7,298 nt of DNA, taken from positions 1-7,298 of the forward strand of contig JABDQY010000236.1 of assembly GCA_013042025.1 (NCBI GenBank), written 5' to 3'. Shown here piece after piece: positions 1-5,364 of the stretch. The notes under the pieces were generated by a model, which ran no database searches, was not told where the DNA came from, and saw only the letters and a program-made list of their open reading frames with translations. The position numbers were made by a program, and so were the translations under genes. The first letter of the stretch is position 1; every line of letters begins with the position of its first letter. Source of the DNA: Bacteroidia bacterium. GTDB taxonomy: Bacteria; Bacteroidota; Bacteroidia; NS11-12g; UBA9320.

Positions 1-873
1 GGTCTTGCAAACTTGCAATTTCTACAAAACCAAGAAGCATTTAATGGAAACTCAAGTAACAAAGTGTTTTATACTCTTGCAAATCATTGGATGCTGCACG
101 CAAGTTACAAGATTGAGCTGAATGAAAACTTTGAATTAGAACCGTACCTTTTGTATCGGAAAGTAAAAAACGCTCCAGGGCAAGCAGACATCAATTTCTT
201 TCTTAATTGGTTAAATAAAGGTTATGCTGGAATCGCGTATCGTGATGGAATGTCATTCTCTACTATGCTAGGTGTTCAAGTAAGTAATGCAATTACTGTT
301 GGTTACGCATTTGATGCTACAACTCACAAGTTGAGAACTGCACTTGGGAACACCCATGAGGTAGTGATGAAATTTGAATTAGGAAAACCAAGCTCCAGTG
401 CGAATAGCGGCCTGACTAAAAAAGAAAAGGAAGCTTATGAACTCAAAATTGAAGAATTAAGTTCGGAAGTCAATTCCCTCAAATCAGCTCCGTTGAAATC
501 GGATACCATTATAATTGAAAAAACTGTAATTAAAGAGGTAATAAAAGAAGTTCCTGTTGAAGTAATAAAGGTTGTTAAGGAGGTGCCAAAAGAAGTACCT
601 CCTAAAGTTAAAACACCCACTAAACCAAAAGAAACGCCTAAAACAACTACGAGTGAATTCTATGTAATTGCAGGTTCTTTTGCAAACTCCAAAGCAGCTC
701 AATCTTATATAAGCACTTTAAAATTAAAGGGCCATACAGGATATGAGCACTTTGACAAAAAAAGTGGAAGAACTTATGTTCATATGGGAAACTTTAGTGA
801 AAAGGATAAAGCGATTTTATTGATAAATAGATTGAAAGATAGCGGTCTACCTTTATGGGTTAAGACGATGTAA
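1..873 (+). CDS. PorP/SprF-family T9SS outer-membrane protein with C-terminal SPOR domain (5' partial)
   Basis: The reading frame is open to the left edge, so the true start and most of the beta-barrel lie outside; 290 residues are visible. Residues about 1-135 match the end of PorP/SprF proteins: alternating amphipathic strands, the stretch ITVGYAFDATTHKL, and the closing GNTHEVVMKFELG, which corresponds to the family's conserved GxxHE segment before the last strand. Residues about 139-165 are a short charged coiled-coil. Residues about 174-215 are a Lys/Glu/Val then Pro/Lys-rich linker with repeated KEV units. Residues about 218-290 form a SPOR domain (FYVIAGSFANSKAAQ at its start, YVHMGNFSEKDKA later). 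PorP/SprF proteins belong to the type IX secretion and gliding apparatus; SPOR domains bind glycan strands lacking stem peptides. I infer an outer-membrane barrel tethered to peptidoglycan. Ordinary PorP proteins end at the barrel, so this extension is uncommon. PorP paralogues often follow a gene for a large secreted adhesin, which could lie upstream. Confidence 0.85.
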   Translation, partial: GLANLQFLQNQEAFNGNSSNKVFYTLANHWMLHASYKIELNENFELEPYLLYRKVKNAPGQADINFFLNWLNKGYAGIAYRDGMSFSTMLGVQVSNAITVGYAFDATTHKLRTALGNTHEVVMKFELGKPSSSANSGLTKKEKEAYELKIEELSSEVNSLKSAPLKSDTIIIEKTVIKEVIKEVPVEVIKVVKEVPKEVPPKVKTPTKPKETPKTTTSEFYVIAGSFANSKAAQSYISTLKLKGHTGYEHFDKKSGRTYVHMGNFSEKDKAILLINRLKDSGLPLWVKTM

Positions 874-1296
874 TTACAACACCATTTTATAGTGTTTAAT
901 GTTTGCTTCAACAAACTGCTCTCCCACTTTTTTAAAACCAAATTGGGCATAGAAATCCACTACCTGAATTTGAGCATGCAGATAGATGTGCTGGTTAAGA
1001 TCAATTAATTCTAGTACTTTTCTAACAAGAGCAGCACCAATTGCTTTGTTTCTGAATTCTTTTAACACAGCAAATCGTTCGAGTTTAATTCCCTTATCCG
1101 TATTTCTAAATCTGCAAGTTCCAACAGGTTTATCGTTGTACAAAGCAATTAAGTGTGTGCAAGAAGTTTCAAATTCATCGTACTCTTCCCTTTCATCAAC
1201 TTGCTGCTCAACTACAAAAACAATACGTCTAATATCAAAGATTTCATCAAGTTGGTTTTTGGAATTTGCAATTTGAACTTTTATAGATTCGGTCAT
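874..1296 (-). CDS. YjcF-like GNAT family N-acetyltransferase
   Basis: This 140-residue protein has the single-domain GNAT layout and resembles the YjcF/ElaA-like subgroup. Visible signs are the N-terminal IRRIVFVVEQ (residues 22-31) followed by an acidic EEYDEFE stretch, the beta-strand KPVGTCRFR, the acetyl-CoA pyrophosphate loop LERFAVLKEFRNKAIGAALV (72-91), and the C-terminal FYAQFGFKKVGEQFVEANIKHYKM, typical of YjcF relatives. In motif A (R/Q-x-x-G-x-G/A) the first Gly is replaced by Ala (RNKAIGA, 82-88), a tolerated but non-consensus change. It should transfer an acetyl group from acetyl-CoA to an amine; the substrate cannot be told. It is transcribed alone, divergent from accD and convergent with the PorP-like gene, with the two stop codons touching. 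The ATG lies 8 nt beyond the end of a TAnnTTTG promoter element. Confidence is high for the fold and low for the substrate. Confidence 0.88.
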   Translation of the reverse strand: MTESIKVQIANSKNQLDEIFDIRRIVFVVEQQVDEREEYDEFETSCTHLIALYNDKPVGTCRFRNTDKGIKLERFAVLKEFRNKAIGAALVRKVLELIDLNQHIYLHAQIQVVDFYAQFGFKKVGEQFVEANIKHYKMVL

Positions 1297-1303
1297 AAAA
1301 ATA

Positions 1304-1311
1304 CAAAGGTA
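1304..1311 (-). promoter_or_regulatory. Probable -7 promoter element (TACCTTTG) of the GNAT gene
   Basis: On the minus strand this reads TACCTTTG, an exact match to the Bacteroidota sigma-ABfr -7 consensus TAnnTTTG. It sits just upstream of the acetyltransferase ATG at 1296, so transcription would begin within a few bases of the start codon. No convincing TTG -33 box is seen at the usual 17-23 bp spacing. Confidence 0.5.
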
Positions 1312-1458
1312 GGAATTAAAAAAAATGTAATTTTGTTCGCTAAATTGAAACTGTAAAAGCGTGTATTATTAATGGATTCTGAGCTAATTTTATTTTAGGA
1401 ACTTCTTTAGTCGATTCTAAAATGAAATAGGAGGGGTTTTCGCTTTATTTAATTATTA

Positions 1459-1466
1459 TACATTTG
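1459..1466 (+). promoter_or_regulatory. Probable -7 promoter element (TACATTTG) of the accD operon
   Basis: TACATTTG matches the Bacteroidota -7 consensus TAnnTTTG exactly and ends 10 nt before the accD ATG, predicting a leader of only a few nucleotides. The -33 region at the right distance is TTTTC rather than TTG, so the match is partial. Together with the minus-strand element at 1304-1311 it makes the 180-bp gap a divergent promoter region. Confidence 0.5.
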
Positions 1467-1476
1467 TTTAAATTCT

Positions 1477-2382
1477 ATGAGTTGGTTTAAAAGAGTAAAA
1501 GACGGGATTCTAACTAAAACCCAAGACAAAAAATCTACCCCAGATGGTCTTTGGTATAAATGCAGCGAATGCAAAGAACCTACTAGTACAAAGGAATTTG
1601 AGCAAAATTATTGGGTTTGCCCGAATTGCAATTCTCATGGAAGAATTGGTTCTCGGGAGTATTTCTCAATACTTTTTGACGATGAAAAATTCAAAGAATT
1701 TGATGAAAACCTCATCTCAAATGATCCTTTAAAATTTGAAGATACAAAGTCCTATCCAACCCGACTAGAATCGTCGATGAAAAAGAGTGGACTTAATGAT
1801 GCTGTTAGAACAGCAACAGGAAAAATAAAAGGGTTAAGAGTTTCGATGGCCGTGATGGACTTTGGTTTCATTGGAGGTTCAATGGGATCGGTTGTTGGCG
1901 AAAAGATAGCGAGAGCAATTGATAGAGCCTTGGAAGAGAAAATTCCAATGATTATCATTTCAAAGAGTGGTGGTGCCCGAATGATGGAAGCTGCATTTTC
2001 ATTAATGCAAATGGCAAAAACCTCTGCAAAACTGGCGTTATTAAGTGAGGCTAAACTTCCGTACATTTCAATATTAACTGACCCTACAACTGGTGGAATA
2101 ACTGCTTCATTTGCAATGTTAGGTGATGTCAATATAGCTGAGCCAAAAGCATTGATAGGATTTGCGGGGCCACGAGTTATTAAAGAAACAATAGGGAAAG
2201 ACTTACCAGAAGGATTTCAACGTTCTGAATTTTTACAAGAAAAAGGATTTGTAGATTTTATCGTAGAACGCAAGGATTTAAAAGAAAAGCTATTTCAAGT
2301 ACTTTCTATTTTCGGCGTACACAAAAGACATTTAGCAGAATCAAAAACAATAAAAACTAATAAAACACAAACAGCAAAATAA
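1477..2382 (+). CDS. accD: Acetyl-CoA carboxylase carboxyltransferase subunit beta
   Basis: AccD is the beta half of the carboxyltransferase that moves the carboxyl group from carboxybiotin to acetyl-CoA, giving malonyl-CoA for fatty-acid synthesis in the cytoplasm, together with AccA. The 301-residue length fits the family. A four-cysteine zinc ribbon is intact: C29, C32, C48 and C51. The crotonase-like carboxyltransferase domain follows, with GGSMGSVVGEKI (133-144), SGGARMMEA (164-172), SLMQMAKTSA (175-184), TDPTTGGITASFAMLGD (201-217) and IGFAGPRVI (227-235), all near-identical to well-studied AccD proteins. The last 20 or so residues are a Lys/Thr-rich tail of no evident function. The ATG is preferred because MSWFKR is the standard AccD beginning. 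The stop TAA shares one base with the gcvH ATG, so the two are co-transcribed and probably translationally coupled. accA and the biotin subunits are not in the window. Confidence 0.97.
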   Translation: MSWFKRVKDGILTKTQDKKSTPDGLWYKCSECKEPTSTKEFEQNYWVCPNCNSHGRIGSREYFSILFDDEKFKEFDENLISNDPLKFEDTKSYPTRLESSMKKSGLNDAVRTATGKIKGLRVSMAVMDFGFIGGSMGSVVGEKIARAIDRALEEKIPMIIISKSGGARMMEAAFSLMQMAKTSAKLALLSEAKLPYISILTDPTTGGITASFAMLGDVNIAEPKALIGFAGPRVIKETIGKDLPEGFQRSEFLQEKGFVDFIVERKDLKEKLFQVLSIFGVHKRHLAESKTIKTNKTQTAK

Positions 2383-2762
2383 TGAACTTTCCAGAAAATT
2401 TAAAATATACTAAGGATCATGAATGGGTAGCAATAGATGGCGACATGGCTACTGTAGGAGTAACTGAATTCGCACAAAGCGAATTGGGAGATATTGTTTT
2501 TGTTGAAATTGAAACTGAAGGTGAAACACTTGACATTGAAGAAGTTTTCGGGACAATTGAAGCAGTAAAAACGGTTTCAGATTTATTTATGCCTTTAAGT
2601 GGTGAAATTGTATCCATTAATGAGGGACTAGAAGATGCCCCAGAATCCGTAAACGAATCTCCATATGAAGATGGCTGGATGATTAAAATCAAAATGTCAG
2701 ATGCTTCAGAAGTAGCTAATTTACTAGATGCCTCTGCTTACAAAGCCTTAATTGGTCAATAG
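2382..2762 (+). CDS. gcvH: Glycine cleavage system H protein (lipoyl carrier)
   Basis: GcvH carries the lipoyl arm that shuttles the aminomethyl group between the P, T and L proteins of the glycine cleavage complex. The 126-residue protein is full length. It has the N-terminal YTKDHEWV (9-16), the strand GVTEFAQSELGDIVFVE, and the lipoylation hairpin GTIEAVKTVSDLFMPLSGE, in which K63 is the modified lysine. The C-terminal ESPYEDGWMIKIKMSD is also diagnostic. Its ATG overlaps the accD stop by one nucleotide (TAATG), so it is probably translated by reinitiation or coupling. It stands apart from gcvP and gcvT, which is common in Bacteroidota. Because lipoate is made from octanoyl-ACP, joint transcription with accD has a loose metabolic logic, but this is inference. 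From memory, in many relatives gcvH and the VanZ gene follow the T9SS gene sprA; here accD occupies that position. Confidence 0.97.
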   Translation: MNFPENLKYTKDHEWVAIDGDMATVGVTEFAQSELGDIVFVEIETEGETLDIEEVFGTIEAVKTVSDLFMPLSGEIVSINEGLEDAPESVNESPYEDGWMIKIKMSDASEVANLLDASAYKALIGQ

Positions 2763-2767
2763 TAAAT

Positions 2768-3181
2768 TTGGGCTTAACTAAGGCTCATATTCCTGCAATT
2801 GCATGGACTCTTTTTATAGCAACTTCTTGCTTGTTGCCTGCATCAGTATTTGAAGATTTTACTTTTGATAGTTTATTTGAATTGGACAAACTAATTCATT
2901 TAATCTTATTCTTTACTTTCTTTGTTTTATGGGCTTTGGCGATCAATCAACGTGTTAAAATCACATTTAACGAAAAAATAATATTATTGATAATTTCCAT
3001 CCTTTATGGAATAATGATTGAGCTAATACAAAGTTTGACTCATCATGGTAGAAGCTATGAACTTGGAGATGTTATTGCAAATACGATTGGGAGTGTAATC
3101 GGCGTTATTACTATAGGTATTTTGATAAAAAAGTTACCGCTTATAAAAAAGCATTTACCTTTTCTACAGAAACTGTATTAA
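2768..3181 (+). CDS. VanZ-like family integral membrane protein
   Basis: The 137-residue protein has four predicted membrane helices (about 9-26, 42-60, 70-90 and 103-120) and a basic C-terminal tail. The VanZ-like signature is present: D40-K41-x-x-H44 before helix 2, then E85-x-x-Q88 and R95 around a short loop, then D101, N105, G108 and G112 in helix 4. The family is named after the teicoplanin-resistance protein VanZ, but most members have no known role, and chromosomal copies like this one should not be read as resistance genes. The start is TTG at 2768, five bases after the gcvH stop; no in-frame ATG is available before the first helix and the next ATG would remove two helices. The tight spacing places it in the accD-gcvH transcript. 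Function is unknown; a cell-envelope role is the usual guess. Confidence 0.85.
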   Translation: MGLTKAHIPAIAWTLFIATSCLLPASVFEDFTFDSLFELDKLIHLILFFTFFVLWALAINQRVKITFNEKIILLIISILYGIMIELIQSLTHHGRSYELGDVIANTIGSVIGVITIGILIKKLPLIKKHLPFLQKLY

Positions 3182-3198
3182 TGAATAGATAATTAAGT

Positions 3199-3206
3199 TA
3201 AATTTG
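3199..3206 (+). promoter_or_regulatory. Possible -7 promoter element (TAAATTTG) ahead of tonB
   Basis: TAAATTTG fits the TAnnTTTG consensus and ends 13 nt before the tonB ATG, in the 38-bp gap after the VanZ gene. No TTG -33 box is visible. It could give tonB a transcript of its own within the accD-tonB run. Confidence 0.4.
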
Positions 3207-3219
3207 AAACAATAAAGTT

Positions 3220-3906
3220 ATGGAAGTTAAAAAGTCTGAAAAATCGGAATTAAAGAACAAAAGGTTCGATTTCTTTTTGGTAGGTCTTACGCTATCTCTT
3301 CTCGTGGTTTTTGGTGCATTTTCTTATAAAGTATATGAGAAAAAAGTTGCTGAGATTGAGAACATCATCATCGAAGAGGATATCGTAGTGCAAGAAAACA
3401 CAGTTCAAGAGAAAAAACCACCACCACCTCCTCCTCCACCTGAAATTGAAGTGGTAGAAGATGAGGTTGAAATTGAAGAGGATAATCCTGAAATTGACGA
3501 TACAGAAACAAGTCAAGATGAGGAGATGGAAATATATGAGGAGAAAGATGAAGAAGAAGAACCAGAAGAAACCTTTGAAGTACTTGAAATTTATGATGTA
3601 GCTGAAAAAGCTGAATTTGCTGACGGTGGAGTTGATGGTTTCAGAAGATATCTTGCTGAAAACACCAACTATCCTTTAATGGCTCAGGAAAATGATATCC
3701 AAGGTACAGTAATGGTAATGTTTATCGTTGATAAAAATGGAAATGTTGTTGATCCTAAGGTAATTAGTAAAAAACGTGGATTTGGTCTTGAACAAGAAGC
3801 TATTCGAGTTATTAAGAGTACTTCTGGAAAATGGAAACCTGCAAAACAAAGAGATAAGGCGGTAAACATGCGTTATCGTTTGCCAGTTAAGTTCTTACTT
3901 AACTAA
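3220..3906 (+). CDS. tonB: Energy transducer TonB
   Basis: This 228-residue protein would couple inner-membrane proton-motive force (with ExbB/ExbD, not present here) to TonB-dependent outer-membrane transporters. It has a short basic cytoplasmic N-terminus, a single membrane helix at about residues 16-36, a run of eight prolines (67-74), a strongly acidic periplasmic linker (about 75-120, rich in Glu and Asp), and a TonB C-terminal domain at about 133-228. Landmarks in the last are FADGGVDGFRRYLAENTNYP, GTVMVMFIVDKNGNVVDPKV, a central amphipathic helix, and the closing KWKPAKQ...MRYRLPVKF, all standard for Bacteroidota TonB. The acidic linker replaces the Pro-Lys/Pro-Glu rod of enterobacterial TonB. 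It lies 38 bp after the VanZ gene and is followed by a strong terminator. Many paralogues occur per genome in this phylum, so the symbol is a family name. Confidence 0.93.
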   Translation: MEVKKSEKSELKNKRFDFFLVGLTLSLLVVFGAFSYKVYEKKVAEIENIIIEEDIVVQENTVQEKKPPPPPPPPEIEVVEDEVEIEEDNPEIDDTETSQDEEMEIYEEKDEEEEPEETFEVLEIYDVAEKAEFADGGVDGFRRYLAENTNYPLMAQENDIQGTVMVMFIVDKNGNVVDPKVISKKRGFGLEQEAIRVIKSTSGKWKPAKQRDKAVNMRYRLPVKFLLN

Positions 3907-3921
3907 ATAATAAAACTTTTT

Positions 3922-3953
3922 AAAAGCCCCTTTGCGAATGCAAAGGGGCTTTT
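3922..3953 (+). terminator. Bidirectional rho-independent terminator between tonB and rmuC
   Basis: A perfect 14-bp stem (3922-3935 with 3940-3953) closes a GAAT loop. The arm core GCCCCTTTGC is GC-rich against an AT-rich background. On the plus strand it runs into a T tract (to 3956), ending the accD-gcvH-vanZ-tonB transcript. On the minus strand the stem is followed by TTTTAAAAAGTTTT, so it can also stop rmuC, whose stop codon is only seven bases from the stem. Confidence 0.92.
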
Positions 3954-3959
3954 TTTATC

Positions 3960-5234
3960 TTATTCACTTCTATCGATAAGCTTTTCAGGCAATGCTTTTG
4001 ATGTCTTAATACCTAGCTTCTTAAGTTGTTCTGTCCTCCTAACGAGGTTACCTGTTCCGTCTGTAAGTTGATTCATTGCCTTATCGTATCCATCTTTTGC
4101 ATCGTTCATTTTTTTCCCTACACCAATAAGTGTTTCAACAAATCCCACAAACTTATCATATAAAGCTCCTCCTTGACGTGCAATTTCAATAGCATTTTTG
4201 TTTTGCATATCTTGTCTCCAAATAAAAGAGACGGTCTTTAGCGTAGCCAACAATGTGTTATTAGAGACTAAAACAATGTTCTTACTTAAAGCGAATTCAA
4301 ATAGACCGGTATCTTCTGTCATAGCTAAACCAAGTGCAGCTTCAATGGGCATATACATAATTACATAGTCTGGTGAGTTAATTCCTAAAAGTTCACTGTA
4401 ATTGGTATTGGATAAACTTGTAATATGATCCTTTATAGCTTTAACATGCAATGCAATTTGCTGTTTACCATCATCTAAGTTTTCAGAATTATAAAACCGC
4501 TCGTATGCTACCAAACTTACTTTGCTGTCAACTATTAAGTTTTTGTCATCAGGCAAGTAGATTATGTAATCAGGACGGAAATTATTATTGTTCTCATCCT
4601 TTAAATTTACTTGCTTTCTATAGTGAATTTCTTTTTCTAATCCTGCAGCTTGAAGAATACGTTCTAGTTTATGCTCTCCCCAATCTCCTTGAAGCTTCTT
4701 ATCTCCCTTCAACGCTGAAGTTAAATTTCGAGCTTCATCACTCATTGATTTATTTAAATCTTTAAGATGATTAATTTGCTCCTTTAAACTTTGATTCTCC
4801 TTAATGTTCTCTTTATGTGTCTCGTCTACTTTTCGTTCAAAATTTTCAATTTTGTCTTTGAATGGATTGAGCATTGCCATTAACTTCTCCTCATGCTTCT
4901 CTTGCATTACCTTGCTATTGTGATACACAACTTTATTTGCAATGTTCTCAAAATCCTTAGAAAGTTTAAGATTAAGATTTTCCAATTCTTCTTTCTGTTC
5001 TAAAAGCCTCGTATGTGTGTGATTTAAATCTGATTTTGTTGCAATAAGTTCACTATTTAGTTGTTCTCGTGTTTTTCGTTCATCAATCAGCTCATTTTCT
5101 TTAATCCGATTTTGATCTTTTAAATCAGTCTCAAGCACTTTATACTTTTTAATAACCAAGGAATGAAGCAATAAAGCTGTTACACCTACCCCAACTAAAA
5201 GAGAAATTATACTATATAAAAAAATGCTATCCAT
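3960..5234 (-). CDS. rmuC: DNA recombination protein RmuC homologue
   Basis: The 424-residue protein has one N-terminal membrane helix (about 4-28), a long coiled-coil (about 30-175, heavy in Lys, Glu, Asn and Leu), then the RmuC domain (about 177-400). In the domain the motif GDWGE (183-187) is followed by RPDYIIYLPDDKNLIVDSK, with D222 and the D236-S237-K238 triad giving a PD-(D/E)xK-nuclease-like arrangement. Further on, PDYVIMYMPIEAALGLA is also family-typical. In E. coli, loss of rmuC alters inversion at short inverted repeats, so a role in limiting rearrangements or cleaving DNA at the membrane is assumed; the exact activity is not established. The gene is alone, convergent with tonB and 130 bp downstream of the phosphatase stop, so it should have its own promoter. 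The C-terminal tail after about residue 400 is short and basic. Confidence 0.95.
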   Translation of the reverse strand: MDSIFLYSIISLLVGVGVTALLLHSLVIKKYKVLETDLKDQNRIKENELIDERKTREQLNSELIATKSDLNHTHTRLLEQKEELENLNLKLSKDFENIANKVVYHNSKVMQEKHEEKLMAMLNPFKDKIENFERKVDETHKENIKENQSLKEQINHLKDLNKSMSDEARNLTSALKGDKKLQGDWGEHKLERILQAAGLEKEIHYRKQVNLKDENNNNFRPDYIIYLPDDKNLIVDSKVSLVAYERFYNSENLDDGKQQIALHVKAIKDHITSLSNTNYSELLGINSPDYVIMYMPIEAALGLAMTEDTGLFEFALSKNIVLVSNNTLLATLKTVSFIWRQDMQNKNAIEIARQGGALYDKFVGFVETLIGVGKKMNDAKDGYDKAMNQLTDGTGNLVRRTEQLKKLGIKTSKALPEKLIDRSE

Positions 5235-5301
5235 TGATAATATTACTATCTACTTGTAAAAATGCTAAGGTAAATCATTCCAGAAAATAAACAACAAAAA
5301 A

Positions 5302-5327
5302 GCCCTCTCCAGCAAACTGGAAAGGGC
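5302..5327 (-). terminator. Rho-independent terminator of the secreted metallophosphatase gene
   Basis: An 11-bp stem with one mismatch (5302-5312 with 5317-5327; C5307 faces A5322) closes a CAAA loop (TTTG on the minus strand). On the minus strand it is followed by TTTTTTGTTG, the tract expected for termination of the gene ending at 5365. The plus side has only a weak T run (CTTCTTTG), so it is judged one-directional. Confidence 0.85.
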
Positions 5328-5364
5328 CCTTCTTTGAATAGACAGAAAGCCTTACAATTCCTTT

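Noticed and set aside
435..702. Minus-strand frames opposite the PorP-SPOR linker
   Set aside because: They are antisense readings of the low-complexity KEV/P linker, giving repetitive Phe/Tyr- or Thr/Ser-rich peptides.
878..896. Small hairpin AACAC...GTGTT near the convergent stops
   Set aside because: Only five AT-rich pairs, a long loop, no T tract on the plus side, and it falls inside the GNAT coding end; not a credible terminator.
986..1356. Two plus-strand frames opposite the GNAT gene
   Set aside because: The minus-strand frame encodes a clear GNAT protein; the plus frames have no domain and one runs into the promoter region.
1312..1458. Possible small RNA or small ORF in the divergent intergenic region
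   Set aside because: AT-rich, no stable GC hairpin with a T tract, and only very short open frames; I see nothing beyond the two promoter elements.
1752..2132. A 126-codon open frame on the minus strand inside accD
   Set aside because: It lies wholly antisense to the well-supported accD coding sequence, shows no recognisable domain and arises from codon bias of the real frame.
2417..2692. A 91-codon minus-strand frame inside gcvH
   Set aside because: Ser/Thr/Pro-rich shadow translation of gcvH with no family signature.
2768..3181. VanZ-like protein as a glycopeptide-resistance gene
   Set aside because: The VanZ-like family is broad, there are no other van genes here, and the neighbours are housekeeping genes.
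5265..5297. Possible rmuC promoter on the minus strand (TTG, 19 bp, TACCTTAG)
   Set aside because: The -7 element has one mismatch at a key T and the TTG lies in the T tract of the upstream terminator, so the match may be chance.
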